From Actinomycetota bacterium (lineage in GTDB: Bacteria > Actinomycetota > Acidimicrobiia > Acidimicrobiales > JAJPHE01), in NCBI GenBank assembly GCA_027315345.1, contig DAHUYE010000044.1, forward strand, positions 1 through 64,000: a DNA stretch of 64,000 nucleotides. The letters are read 5' to 3'. The notes beneath the pieces were generated by a model, which was given only the letters and a program-made list of their open reading frames with translations, had not been told where the DNA came from and ran no database searches. Positions 52,266-61,519 of the stretch are shown here, in pieces. A program made the position numbers and the translations under genes. The first letter of the stretch is position 1. Every line of letters starts with the position of its first letter.

Positions 52266-53094
52266 GATGCCCGGCCGTGTCCAGCCGGCCGATCCCCCCG
52301 GCGGAGGGAATTGTCGACCCCAGCACCGATCGGTAGCGGGTGTCATGGAAGAGCTTGGCCGACAACACCACCCCCGGGGAGACCGCCCATACTCCCGCCG
52401 CCACCAGCGAGCCGAGCAGGGGCCCGGCTACGTAGACCCAGTAGTCGTGCCAGTCCCCGCTCACCAGAGCCGGCCCGAAACTCCGGGCCGGGTTGAGGCT
52501 GGTCCCGGTGTAGGGCGCCCCCCACCAGACCAGCACCGCCACCGTCACCAGCACGGCCAGCGGCGTCCAGTGCATGGTGCGGCGGGAGGAGAGGAAGGCG
52601 TAGATGACCAGGACCAGGGTGGCCGTCATGGCCGCCTCGACCAGGAGCCCCTCCGCCGCGTTCAGCCCGTTGCCGGGCTGAGTCAGCCCGTCGTGCACCG
52701 AGGCGGCCCGACTGCCCCACAACGCCCGTACCGTCAGTGTTCCCAGGGTGGCCCCGATCAACTGGCTGACGGAGTATCCGGCCAGGTCGTGAGCATGCAC
52801 CTTGCCCTGCAGCCACATGGCGAAGGTGACGGCCGGATTCAGATGGGCGCCGCTGCGGCGGCCCAGAGGCGAGATGGTGACCAGGGCTCCGCTGGAGGCG
52901 AAGAGGAGCCCGGTGACCAGCAGGCGCCAGGATTGGGAGGGCAGGACCGAGGCCAGGGGGGAGTGAGGTGAGAAGTCGAAGCTGACCGCCGACAGTCCTC
53001 CGAGGACCAACAGGGCCGTTCCCGTCAACTCGGCCAGCCACTCGACGGTATGGAAGCCGGACTGGGGCCCTTGGCCGGGAGGGCGAGCAGGCAC
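52258..53094 (-). CDS. MIP family channel (aquaporin/glyceroporin)
   Basis: The 278-residue protein has the two NPA boxes (HLNPAVTFAMW near residue 90 and SLNPARSFGPAL near 210) and about six membrane helices. It conducts water or small solutes such as glycerol; selectivity residues cannot be placed with confidence. The C terminus overlaps the convergent small-protein gene. Confidence 0.92.
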   Translation of the reverse strand: MPARPPGQGPQSGFHTVEWLAELTGTALLVLGGLSAVSFDFSPHSPLASVLPSQSWRLLVTGLLFASSGALVTISPLGRRSGAHLNPAVTFAMWLQGKVHAHDLAGYSVSQLIGATLGTLTVRALWGSRAASVHDGLTQPGNGLNAAEGLLVEAAMTATLVLVIYAFLSSRRTMHWTPLAVLVTVAVLVWWGAPYTGTSLNPARSFGPALVSGDWHDYWVYVAGPLLGSLVAAGVWAVSPGVVLSAKLFHDTRYRSVLGSTIPSAGGIGRLDTAGHPK

Positions 53095-53099
53095 CCGCC

Positions 53100-53498
53100 T
53101 CAGGACCGGTTCGCCAGCCGGCGGATCACATCGGCGGTGTGGGCCGCCGATCCACCCTTTTCCAGATAGCCGACTGCCCCCAGGGCCAGCACATCCGACT
53201 CGGCGTAGGTGTGGTCGTGGCCGGACATGACCACCACCTTGGTCCCGGGGGAGGCGGCCAGCAGGGCCGGGATGGTGGCCCGTCCGTCCATGCCGGGCAT
53301 GTTGAGGTCGAGGATGACCACATCCGGGCGGTGCCGGCCGGCCAGGTCCACCGCCCCGGCGCCGTCGGCGGCTTCGCCCACCACGGCCATGTCCCCCTCC
53401 CGCTCCAGGCTCAGCCGCAGCATGAGGCGAATGTCCTCGGCGTCGTCAGCCAGCACCACCGTGATCCGTCCTACGGCAGGAGGATCGGCGGTGGTCAC
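53100..53498 (-). CDS. Stand-alone response regulator receiver (REC) domain protein
   Basis: From the GTG at 53498 (132 aa) the protein consists of one REC domain: ITVVLADDAEDIRLMLRLSL, phosphoacceptor Asp in VVILDLNMPGMDG, VVVMSGHD and YLEKGGSA with the conserved Lys. No output domain, so it may act through protein contacts or as a phosphate relay like CheY/Spo0F. The longer frame upstream is Pro/Gln-rich and antisense to the PBP gene, so I reject it. Confidence 0.85.
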   Translation of the reverse strand: MTTADPPAVGRITVVLADDAEDIRLMLRLSLEREGDMAVVGEAADGAGAVDLAGRHRPDVVILDLNMPGMDGRATIPALLAASPGTKVVVMSGHDHTYAESDVLALGAVGYLEKGGSAAHTADVIRRLANRS

Positions 53499-53585
53499 AA
53501 CCGGACAGAGTAGGACCGGGGACCGTTCCGGCCCTGAGCGCTGCCCGGGGTGGGGCGGCACGGTCCCGGGTACCCTCTGGCCGAG

Positions 53586-55805
53586 GTGAAGACGCGGGTC
53601 GGGCGCTTGTACATGGTGATCGGGCCGGCGGGGACGGTCCTGGCTCTGGGACTGGCTGCTCTCATTCTGCTGAGCCGGCTGGCTTTGGCCGGCACTGTGA
53701 GTCACTCCGCCGAACAGCCTGTCCGGCTCGGGTCACTGGCCCAGCCCTCGGTGGTTTATGACCGCGACGGCAACGTCCTGGCCGTTCTCGACGGCGGGGT
53801 CAACCGCACCCCGGTGCCCTTCTCGGCTATATCCAGGACGACGGTCAATGCCGTGTTGGCTGCCGAGGATCACCAGTTCTTCACTCACGGGGCCATCGAC
53901 GTGCGCTCCATCCTGCGGGCCGCCGCCACCGACCTGCGCCACGGTGGATCCCGCCAGGGCGGATCGACCATCACCCAGCAGCTGATCAAGAACACCGTCC
54001 TGACCTCCCAGAAGACGCTCAGCCGGAAGATCCACGAGGCCGTCGACGCCGTTCGTCTCCAGGATGAGATCTCGCGCGACCAGATCCTGGACGACTACCT
54101 CAACACCGTGTACTTCGGCAGCGGCGCCTACGGGGTCCAGGCCGCCGCCGAAGCGTACTTCGGTGTTCCCGCCGCCGGGCTGGGCCTGGCCCAGGCCGCC
54201 CTGCTGGCCGGCCTCATCCAGGACCCGACCGGTTACGACCCGCTGGTCTACCCGGCCCAGGCCCGGGCCCGTCGGGCCGTGGTGCTCGGCCTCATGCAAC
54301 GCTACGGATACATCACCGCCTCCGCCGGGCGCACCGCGGCGGCCGCTCCCCTCCCCACCGGTCTGCACAACGCCGCGCCGCCGTTGGGCCAGAACGGCTA
54401 CTTCGTGCAGGAGGTGACCGAGGCCCTGTTGTCCGATCCCAACCTGGGGGAGACGGCCAGCCAGCGCTACGGCCAGGTTTTCGAAGGCGGCCTGCGCATC
54501 ACCACTACCCTGGATCGGAAGATGCAAGCCGCCGCCGAGGCGTCGCTGAGCACCGAGTTGCCCAATACCGGTGGCCGCTTTACGGCCGCGGTGGTGGCGG
54601 TGGATCCGGACGGCGGGGGGGTCAGGGCGCTGGCCGACGGCACGGACTTCGCCGACATCAAGTACGACGTTGCCACCGGCCGGGGCGGCTCCGGGCGCCA
54701 GGTGGGTTCATCCTTCAAGCCCTTCGTGCTCATGGCCGCCATCTCCGAGGGCTACTCCCCGAACGATTACATCAACGGGTCCGGGCCCTGTCACATCGAC
54801 ATCCCCGGCTTCGCCCCTTACACGGCCGAGAACTACGAAGGCGAGGCCTTCGGCAGCATCAGCCTCACCGACGCCCTGGCCCATTCCGTCAATTGCGCCT
54901 ACCTACGGCTCGGGGCGGCGGTCGGGCTGGACAAGGTGGTGGACATGGCCCGCCAACTGGGCATCACCAGTCCCCTGACCGCCCTTCCATCGCTCCCCCT
55001 GGGTACGGAGGAGCTGACGCCGCTGCAGATGGCCTCGGCCTACTGCAGCATCGACGACGCCGGCATCCGCTACGCCCCCCACTTCATCCAGAAGATCACC
55101 GGCCCCGGGGGCCGGGTGATCGAGAACGATGGGAGTGCCGCCGGCCATCGGGTCGCCTCGGCGGCGGCGGCCGAGGAGACCACCGCCGCCATGGAACAGG
55201 TGGTGACCATTGGTACAGGGACGGCCGCGGCCGTGCCCGGTCGCCAAGTGGCCGGTAAGACCGGGACCACGTCGAACTTCGGGGACGCCTGGTTCGTCGG
55301 GTTCGCCCGCCAACTGTGCTCGGCGGTCTGGATGGGCTCTCCCACCGGCGTGGTTCCGATGGACGATGTTGACGGGACGGCCGTGGCCGGAGGGACCTTC
55401 CCGGCCCGGATCTGGCAGGCCTTCATGTCCACCGCCCTGGCCGGTCAGGTCGATGAGCCGCTCTCAGATTTGCTTCCGCCCGGCTTCGGCCGATCCAGCT
55501 ACATCGCCTGGCCCCCACCCAGTTATGTGGGCTACACCAACTACAACGGCACCTTCGCCGCCAATCCGGCCGGCGGCGGCGGAACGTCGACCGCTCCCAC
55601 CACTACCTTGGCCCCCGGAAAGTCCGGTTCCACCTCGACCACGGCCGGGTCCGGGACTTCGACCACCTCGACTCAGGGGGGCAGCGGCCCTCCCGGATCG
55701 GGCCCGCCCGGTTCCACCAGTCCGTCCACCAGCACTCCGTCCACCAGCACTCCGTCCACCACCAGCCCGCCAACCACCGGTTCACCCACCACCAGCTCAC
55801 CGTGA
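53586..55805 (+). CDS. Class A penicillin-binding protein (transglycosylase/transpeptidase)
   Basis: Polymerises and crosslinks peptidoglycan. From the GTG at 53586: one membrane anchor (VIGPAGTVLALGLAALILLSRLA), GT51 domain with EDHQFFTHGAIDVRSILRA (catalytic Glu) and RQGGSTITQQLIKN, then the transpeptidase with SSFKPF (SxxK Ser), SVNCAY (SxN) and KTGTTSNFGDAW (KTG). A ~100-residue C-terminal tail is Ser/Thr/Pro/Gly-rich, including tandem STSTPSTSTPST repeats, and is probably periplasmic/wall-spanning. Confidence 0.93.
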   Translation: MKTRVGRLYMVIGPAGTVLALGLAALILLSRLALAGTVSHSAEQPVRLGSLAQPSVVYDRDGNVLAVLDGGVNRTPVPFSAISRTTVNAVLAAEDHQFFTHGAIDVRSILRAAATDLRHGGSRQGGSTITQQLIKNTVLTSQKTLSRKIHEAVDAVRLQDEISRDQILDDYLNTVYFGSGAYGVQAAAEAYFGVPAAGLGLAQAALLAGLIQDPTGYDPLVYPAQARARRAVVLGLMQRYGYITASAGRTAAAAPLPTGLHNAAPPLGQNGYFVQEVTEALLSDPNLGETASQRYGQVFEGGLRITTTLDRKMQAAAEASLSTELPNTGGRFTAAVVAVDPDGGGVRALADGTDFADIKYDVATGRGGSGRQVGSSFKPFVLMAAISEGYSPNDYINGSGPCHIDIPGFAPYTAENYEGEAFGSISLTDALAHSVNCAYLRLGAAVGLDKVVDMARQLGITSPLTALPSLPLGTEELTPLQMASAYCSIDDAGIRYAPHFIQKITGPGGRVIENDGSAAGHRVASAAAAEETTAAMEQVVTIGTGTAAAVPGRQVAGKTGTTSNFGDAWFVGFARQLCSAVWMGSPTGVVPMDDVDGTAVAGGTFPARIWQAFMSTALAGQVDEPLSDLLPPGFGRSSYIAWPPPSYVGYTNYNGTFAANPAGGGGTSTAPTTTLAPGKSGSTSTTAGSGTSTTSTQGGSGPPGSGPPGSTSPSTSTPSTSTPSTTSPPTTGSPTTSSP
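55728..55765 (+). repeat. 15-bp tandem repeat in the PBP tail
   Basis: TCCACCAGCACTCCG recurs in tandem and encodes Ser-Thr-Ser-Thr-Pro units. Adjacent Ser/Thr-rich codons are irregular. Copy number may vary between strains. Confidence 0.75.
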
Positions 55806-56521
55806 CCGACGCCATCCACCGACTGCTCGAGATCCAGGAACAGGACACGCGGGGCGACCAGCTGCGCCATCGCCGTGAGCATCACCCGCTTCGCACCGAA
55901 CTGGCCGAGATCACCGGGGCGCTTACCGACCTGCGCCTCCGACACGAGGAGGCGGTCGGCCGACGTGATGCCATCCGCCGGCGCCAGGCCGACCTGGAGG
56001 CGGAGGTGGCCGCCAACAACGAGCGCCTGGCCGGGATCGAGCGGCGAATGTACTCAGGGGAGGTTTCCGCCCCCCGCGACCTTCAGGCCCTCTCCTCCGA
56101 GGCCGACGGCCTCCGGGCCCGCACCTCCCGCCTCGAGGATCTCGTCCTGGAGGCCATGGAAGAGGCCGAGCCGGTGGCGGCGGCCGTGGCCGCCCTGGAG
56201 TCGGAAGCCGGCTCCCTGTCGCGGCGCCGGGCCGAAGCCGAGGCCCAGTTGGGGGAGGAGGACGCCGTCCTGGGAGCGGAGGAGACCGACCACGTCCGGG
56301 CCCGGGCCGTCCTGGCCGAGGAGGTGCCGGCCGACCTGCTGCAGCGTTATGAACAACTCCGGGCCCGGCTGGGGGGCGTGGCGGTGGCCTCCCTCCACAA
56401 CGGCGCCTGCGGCGGTTGTCACCTGAGTCTGCCGGCCACCGAGCTGGACCGGATCCGTAAGGCGCCGCCGGACTCGCTCATCACCTGCGAGCAGTGCGGG
56501 CGGATCCTGGTCCGGCCGTGA
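55802..56521 (+). CDS. Zinc-ribbon coiled-coil protein (CT398-like, C4-type)
   Basis: The 239-residue protein is a long helical coiled coil (residues ~1-185, with repeated ELAEI, RLAGIERRMYSGEVSAPRDLQALSSE) ending in a zinc ribbon CGGCHLSLP...CEQCGRIL. This is the actinobacterial homologue of the C4-type zinc-ribbon family (bacterial CT398-like), which binds nucleic acid or secretion factors; specific role unknown. GTG start overlaps the PBP stop. Confidence 0.88.
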   Translation: MTDAIHRLLEIQEQDTRGDQLRHRREHHPLRTELAEITGALTDLRLRHEEAVGRRDAIRRRQADLEAEVAANNERLAGIERRMYSGEVSAPRDLQALSSEADGLRARTSRLEDLVLEAMEEAEPVAAAVAALESEAGSLSRRRAEAEAQLGEEDAVLGAEETDHVRARAVLAEEVPADLLQRYEQLRARLGGVAVASLHNGACGGCHLSLPATELDRIRKAPPDSLITCEQCGRILVRP

Positions 56522-56546
56522 CCCGGCCGGCCTCCCTTCCGTCACC

Positions 56547-57146
56547 GTGCTGATCCTGGTCCGGCACGGCCGCACCGCCGTCAACGCCTCCGGCCGGCTT
56601 CAGGGCCGGGCCGATCCGCCCCTGGACGAAACCGGCCTGGCTCAAGCCGAGGCCCTCCGAGCGGTGCTGCCGGAGGGGGCGAGCATCATCAGCAGTCCTC
56701 TGGTGCGGGCCCGCCAGACGGCCGAAGTGGTGGCCGGCGGCCGGCCGGTCGAGGTCGACGGACGCTGGGTGGAGCTCGACTACGGGGACTGGGACGGCCT
56801 TCCGTTGGACGGGGTCCCGGCCTCGGAGTGGGCCCGCTGGCGCTCGGACCCCTCCTTCCGGCCCCCCGGGGGCGAGTCCCTGACCGAGTGCGGAGCCCGG
56901 GTCAGGCTCGCCTGTGAGGACCTGTCCGACCGGGCCCGGTCCGGGGACGTGGTCGTGGTCAGCCACGTTTCTCCTATCAAGGCGGCGGTGGCCTGGGCGC
57001 TTGGGGTCGGGGACGAGAGCTCGTGGCGGATGTTCCTGGGGGTGGCGGCCGTCTGCCGGGTGGCGGTCACGGACCGGGGCCCGAGCCTGCGCAGCTTCAA
57101 CGAGCTGGGACATCTGCCCACCCCTTCACAATCGGTTATCCGCTGA
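56547..57146 (+). CDS. Histidine phosphatase family protein (phosphoglycerate-mutase-like)
   Basis: The 199-residue protein begins LILVRHGRTAVNASGRLQGRADPPLDETG, with the catalytic His in RHG, then SPLVRARQTAEVV, the acidic WVELDYGDWDG and the second His in VVVVSHVSPIKAAV. It dephosphorylates an unspecified small phosphate ester; in actinobacteria such proteins include bifunctional RNase H/alpha-ribazole phosphatase relatives. The start is GTG or ATG near 56547. Confidence 0.88.
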   Translation: MLILVRHGRTAVNASGRLQGRADPPLDETGLAQAEALRAVLPEGASIISSPLVRARQTAEVVAGGRPVEVDGRWVELDYGDWDGLPLDGVPASEWARWRSDPSFRPPGGESLTECGARVRLACEDLSDRARSGDVVVVSHVSPIKAAVAWALGVGDESSWRMFLGVAAVCRVAVTDRGPSLRSFNELGHLPTPSQSVIR

Positions 57147-57185
57147 GACTCACTCCGTTAACACGCCGGGCGTAGCGTCTTGGTC

Positions 57186-57863
57186 ATGAGCCGACTGGTA
57201 CTCAGGATCTGGCTGCCCGACCGCCCCGGAGCCCTGGGGGCCGTGGCCAGCCGGGTCGGCGCCATACGGGGTGACGTGGTGGGCATCGAGGTCGTAGAGC
57301 GCGACGGCGGGGTGGCCGTGGACGATCTGGTGGTCGATCTGCCCAGCGATGACCTGATCGAACCCATGCTGGCCGAGGTCCGCCAGGTGGACGGGGTGCG
57401 CATCGAGGACATTCACCCCGATTCGTCCGCCCCGGCCGATCCCACCCGGGCCGCCTTCGAGTCGGCCTGCGCCCTGATGAAGGCCGAGGACCTGGAGGAA
57501 CTGGCCCGCCTTACCGTCGATCAGGCCGGCCGGTTGGTCGGCGCCGACTGGGTCTGCCTGCTGGATCAGGCCGGCCAGGTGGTGGCCGGCAGCGGCACTG
57601 TTCCCCACGCCTCCTGGCTGGGCGCCTTCCGGGACGGGGTAAAGGGGGGCGGCGCGGACGGACCCCCCGATCCCGTCTGCCTGGAGGTGACCGGTCCGGA
57701 GTGGGACCTGGTGATCGGCCGCCAGTCCCGGGCCCTGCGGGGCCGGGAGCGGGACCGGGTCCTCGGTCTGGCCGGCCTGTCGTCGGCCCGGTGGATCGAG
57801 TTGGGCCGCCGGCAGGCCCGGCGTATGCACCCCAGCGGTGCGAGCAAGGCCCAGACGGCCTGA
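57186..57863 (+). CDS. ACT domain protein
   Basis: The 225-residue protein starts SRLVLRIWLPDRPGALGAVASRVGAIRGDVVGIEVVERDGGVAVDDLVVD, an ACT domain (ligand-binding, usually amino acids), followed by a second region (~95-215) resembling a GAF-like sensor fold. Likely a stand-alone regulator or metabolite sensor; ligand unknown. ATG at 57186. Confidence 0.75.
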   Translation: MSRLVLRIWLPDRPGALGAVASRVGAIRGDVVGIEVVERDGGVAVDDLVVDLPSDDLIEPMLAEVRQVDGVRIEDIHPDSSAPADPTRAAFESACALMKAEDLEELARLTVDQAGRLVGADWVCLLDQAGQVVAGSGTVPHASWLGAFRDGVKGGGADGPPDPVCLEVTGPEWDLVIGRQSRALRGRERDRVLGLAGLSSARWIELGRRQARRMHPSGASKAQTA

Positions 57864-57987
57864 AGTCCGAGGCCCGTGCCGGGCCCCGGCGTGCTGACCG
57901 GGGAATGTTGCACGAGCAAGTAATGTTGGACCGAGTGCCGCTCAACGCCGGGGACGTCCCGGCGCTGGTGGGCGCACTGGAGACGAC

Positions 57988-58944
57988 ATGCCTGCCATCA
58001 CCGTCGAGGACAACCTCAGCCTGACCCCGGTCCCCAAGTCCGGCCCTGGGGCGGTGGAGCGCCCCCTGCGGTCGGTCACCACCGCTCCCTCCGGATTCGA
58101 AGGGGAGGGCTTCCCGGTGCGGAGGGCCTTTGCCGGAGTCGATCTGGCCGACCTGGATCCGTTCGTGCACATGGACCAGATGGGCGAGGTGGACTATGCC
58201 CCGGGGGAGCCCAAGGGCACGGCCTGGCATCCCCATCGCGGTTTCGAGACGGTCACCTACATGATCGACGGCCAGATGGCCCACCAGGACTCCAACGGGG
58301 GCGGCGGGCTGATCACCAACGGGGACACCCAGTGGATGACGGCGGGAGCCGGCATCCTGCACATCGAGACCCCGCCTGAGTACCTGGTGGCCAGCGGCGG
58401 CCTGTTCCACGGCTTCCAACTGTGGGTGAATCTGCCCGCCGAGGACAAGATGGCGGCGCCCCGCTACCAGGACATCCGGGCCGGGGAGGTTGGCCTGTTG
58501 AGCTCGCCCGACGGGGGCGCCCTGGTCAGGGTCATAGCCGGAGACGTGGCCGGCCACGCCGGCCCGGGCGTCACCCACACTCCGATCACTCTCGTACACG
58601 CCACCCTGAGCCCGGGGGCGTCGTTGAGCCTGCCCTGGCGGGCCGACTTCAACGCCCTGGCCTATGTTATGGCTGGCCGGGGTCACTTCGGCCTGGCCCG
58701 GGCCGAGGTGCGGACCGGCCAGCTCGGCGTCTTCGGGGCGGGCGACACCCTGACCGTCTCGGCCGCCGCCCAACAGGACGGCTCCAGCCCGACCTTCGAC
58801 GTCCTCCTCCTCGGAGGGCGCCCCATCCGCCAGCCAGTGGTGGCCTACGGGCCCTTCGTCATGAACACCAAGGCCGAGATCGCCCAGGCCATGGAGGACT
58901 TCCGGGCCGGGCGGCTGGGCACCATCCCGGCCCAACCAGCCTGA
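57988..58944 (+). CDS. Pirin family protein
   Basis: The 318-residue bicupin has the pirin motif HPHRGFETVTYMIDGQMAHQDSNGGGG with three metal-binding His plus Glu, and a second cupin (LSPGASLSLPWRADFNALAYVMAGRG). Members are iron proteins; some have quercetinase activity or act as regulators. Start ATG at 57988. Function in this organism unknown. Confidence 0.92.
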   Translation: MPAITVEDNLSLTPVPKSGPGAVERPLRSVTTAPSGFEGEGFPVRRAFAGVDLADLDPFVHMDQMGEVDYAPGEPKGTAWHPHRGFETVTYMIDGQMAHQDSNGGGGLITNGDTQWMTAGAGILHIETPPEYLVASGGLFHGFQLWVNLPAEDKMAAPRYQDIRAGEVGLLSSPDGGALVRVIAGDVAGHAGPGVTHTPITLVHATLSPGASLSLPWRADFNALAYVMAGRGHFGLARAEVRTGQLGVFGAGDTLTVSAAAQQDGSSPTFDVLLLGGRPIRQPVVAYGPFVMNTKAEIAQAMEDFRAGRLGTIPAQPA

Positions 58945-58977
58945 GCCCGGTCGCGCCTGGGCCCGGCCGGCCGGGCC

Positions 58978-60075
58978 TCACCGCTCCAGGGCGTCGAGCA
59001 CGGCTGCCCGCCAACGGCGCAGGTCCGGGTAGTGCTCGGCCGGGGTGTTGCCCAGCCGGACCACCACCGCGTCGAGGGCGGGACAGATGACGATGCACTG
59101 ACCGGTGTAACCGCTGGCCCAGAAGGTGCCCCGGCCATCCTCGACCACCCACCAGTGGGCGCCGTAGACGGACCCGTCCTCCGGATCGACGGAACGGGGC
59201 CGCCGGCCGTGGTCCACCCATCCCTCGGGCACCACCCGGTCAGAACCCCATCGCCCATCTCTTAGGTACAGGTAGCCGAACCGGGCCCAGTCCCGGGCGG
59301 TGGCGTAGGCGTAGCTGGAGGCCACCCAGTGGCCGGCGGCATCGAAGCCGAGGCGGGCCGAGCTCATCCCGATCGGCCCGAACAGTCTCTCCCCGGCGAA
59401 GGCCACCATCTCCGCCTCGCCCCCCACCACCCCGGCCAGGGCGGCGGACAGCAGGTTGCTGGTGCCACTGGAGTAGTTGAAGACCCGACCGGGTGGGTGG
59501 CGAAGGGGACGGTCGGCGGCGAAGGCGACCACGTCCTCCTGGCCAGGCCCGAAGAGCATGGCGATGGTGTCGGACACCCGGTCGTCCACGTAGTCCTCGT
59601 TGAAGTCGATCCCGTCGCGCATCTCCAGCAACTGCTGGACCGTGATGAGCCGGCGCCGGTCGTCATCGGGGGCGGGCGTTCCCTGGACCGTCCAGGCGAT
59701 CCCCTCCGGGGGGGCGTCGAGGGCCAGGCGGCCGGATGCCACCGGCTCGCCCAGCAGGGCGTGCAGGACGGATTTGGCCATGGACCAGGACAGCAAGGGC
59801 GTCTCGGGGGTGACCGGTTCGGCCGGCCGGTCGAAATGGGGAAGGGCCCCGCCGTAGCGCTCGGCCACCAGCCGCCCGCCTTGGATGACGACCACCGCGT
59901 AGGTCTCGGCCAGCGGCCCGCCCGGGTCCATGGCCGCGTCCAGGACCGGTCCCAACCCCGCCGGGGCCGGCCCCTCGGCCCACTGGAGCGTGGGCCAGGC
60001 CACTCCCGGGGGCTGGGCCGGCAGCGGGGTCAGGGGCGCACCCGGGTCGAAGCCGGGACCGGTTTCATCGCTCAC
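58978..60075 (-). CDS. Serine hydrolase (beta-lactamase/EstB-like family)
   Basis: The 365-residue protein carries the SxxK nucleophile in LSWSMAKSVLHAL, the Tyr motif in FNYSSGTSNLLSAAL and a HG-like segment near WSGYTGQCIVI, the arrangement of the class C beta-lactamase-like serine hydrolases. Esterase or peptidase activity is more likely than antibiotic resistance. No signal peptide. The ATG overlaps the amidohydrolase stop. Confidence 0.88.
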   Translation of the reverse strand: MSDETGPGFDPGAPLTPLPAQPPGVAWPTLQWAEGPAPAGLGPVLDAAMDPGGPLAETYAVVVIQGGRLVAERYGGALPHFDRPAEPVTPETPLLSWSMAKSVLHALLGEPVASGRLALDAPPEGIAWTVQGTPAPDDDRRRLITVQQLLEMRDGIDFNEDYVDDRVSDTIAMLFGPGQEDVVAFAADRPLRHPPGRVFNYSSGTSNLLSAALAGVVGGEAEMVAFAGERLFGPIGMSSARLGFDAAGHWVASSYAYATARDWARFGYLYLRDGRWGSDRVVPEGWVDHGRRPRSVDPEDGSVYGAHWWVVEDGRGTFWASGYTGQCIVICPALDAVVVRLGNTPAEHYPDLRRWRAAVLDALER

Positions 60076-61519
60076 GGTGGACGATTCTTCCTCCTATGAC
60101 CGTGGCCGCCACGGCCGCTCCACTTCCGCCTCGGACGGCCTCGGCCACCGGACAGCCCAGGACGAACAAGTCAGCCGGCCCGCCCACCTCGACCCGGCGC
60201 ACCCGGCCCAGGTCCAAGGGGTCGCTCAGGAACCACCCCAGCGCCGTCGGCGCCCCGACCGCCTCAGAGGGCCCCCAGGCCCGGCCGGCGGCGCTGCGGC
60301 GCTGAACAGCTGCCTGCATGGCCACCCAGGGGTCGGCCGGGCCGAAGGGGGCGTCGGTGCCGGCCGACACCGTGATCCCGGCCTCGACCAGGGTCCGAGC
60401 CCGGTAGAGATGGGGCTGGTCTTCGGCTTCGACATCGGCCAGGTACTCCTCCCCCCGCTGGACGACGAAGCCGGGATTGGTCACTACCGCCAGGCGCAGC
60501 CGGCCGATGACCGGCACCGCCTCTCCGGGGATGACCGACCCGTGCTCGATGCGGTCCCCGGGCCGCGGGCCGGCCTCGTCCAGGGCGGCCAGGGTCAGGA
60601 AGAGCTGGGCCCGGGTCACGCAGTGGACGGCCACCGCCCGCCCGGCCCGGTGGACCCGCCGGAAGCGGCGGGTGAGTTCCTCCAGTCCGGGCAGGGAGTC
60701 ATCGTCGAGGAGGAACTTGGCCGGCCCCCAGGCCAGGCCGGGAGCATCCGCCTCCCCTCCGGTCGGGGCCATGACCACCAAGCGCTGGGCCAGCCGTCCC
60801 CGCCTCCGCTGGCCGTCCAGCCACTCCACCGCCGCCGGGGTGGGCTCGGGGCCGGCCTCGGTGAAGCCGGTGACCCCGGCTCGGGCGGCCCGGGCGCTCA
60901 CCTCGGCCAGGTCGATAGGGGCGGGGGGGACCCGGGTCGCCAGCCAGTCGTCCAGGCGAAAGAGCCGTCCCGTCGGCCGGCCGTGCCGGTCCCGCTCCAC
61001 CCCGGCGTGGTGAGGCAGCTCGGCGCCCAGAGCGGCCAGCCCGGCGCTGTTGAGCATCCAGAGGGCGCCGGAACGGTGCTGCACCCGCACCGGCCGGTCC
61101 CGGACCAGCCCATCGAGGCCGTATCGGTCCAGGGGCCCGGCCACCGAGTCGTGATATCCGACCGCCCGGATCCAGCCCGAACCGGGCTGGCTCAGGGCCC
61201 GGGCCAGCCCGGCGACGTCCCGGACCGTGGGAGGCCCGGCCTGGACCGAGTCCAGAGCGGCGGCGGCGGCCCGGAGATGGACGTGATGGTCATGCAGACC
61301 GGGCAGGATCAGCCCCCCGGCCGCGTCCAGGGTCTCCTCGGCCGGCCCGCCGGCGCCGGCGCCGGCCCGGTGGGGCTCGACGGCCGCCACCCGCCCGGCC
61401 CGGGCGGTGAGGTCGACGGCCGGGCCCCCCTCCTCCAGCCGGGCGTCGGTGATGAGCAGTACCCCGGCGGCGTTACTCTCGCCCGGGTGAGTCCCGAGCC
61501 CGCCCCGCCGGTCCGTCAT
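60065..61519 (-). CDS. Amidohydrolase family protein (YtcJ-like)
   Basis: From the ATG at 61519 (484 aa) this is a metal-dependent hydrolase with the HxH motif in GLHDHHVHLRAAAAAL, later metal-ligand His in AVAVHCVTRAQLFL and RIEHGSVI, and the catalytic Asp in GTDAPFGPADPW. Family members hydrolyse amide or imide bonds; substrate unknown. The ATG lies inside the divergent MFS gene, so the two 5' ends overlap by 33 bp. It is followed by the serine hydrolase with an 11-bp overlap. Confidence 0.88.
   Translation of the reverse strand: MTDRRGGLGTHPGESNAAGVLLITDARLEEGGPAVDLTARAGRVAAVEPHRAGAGAGGPAEETLDAAGGLILPGLHDHHVHLRAAAAALDSVQAGPPTVRDVAGLARALSQPGSGWIRAVGYHDSVAGPLDRYGLDGLVRDRPVRVQHRSGALWMLNSAGLAALGAELPHHAGVERDRHGRPTGRLFRLDDWLATRVPPAPIDLAEVSARAARAGVTGFTEAGPEPTPAAVEWLDGQRRRGRLAQRLVVMAPTGGEADAPGLAWGPAKFLLDDDSLPGLEELTRRFRRVHRAGRAVAVHCVTRAQLFLTLAALDEAGPRPGDRIEHGSVIPGEAVPVIGRLRLAVVTNPGFVVQRGEEYLADVEAEDQPHLYRARTLVEAGITVSAGTDAPFGPADPWVAMQAAVQRRSAAGRAWGPSEAVGAPTALGWFLSDPLDLGRVRRVEVGGPADLFVLGCPVAEAVRGGSGAAVAATVIGGRIVHRER

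Noticed and set aside
53499-53705. N-terminal extension of the REC-domain protein
   Set aside because: Gln/Pro/Arg-rich, overlaps the PBP gene start on the other strand; a GTG start at 53498 gives a standard REC domain.
59930-61486. Long N-terminal extension of the MFS exporter frame
   Set aside because: It is antisense to the amidohydrolase and serine hydrolase genes; the exporter's conserved start is at 61487.
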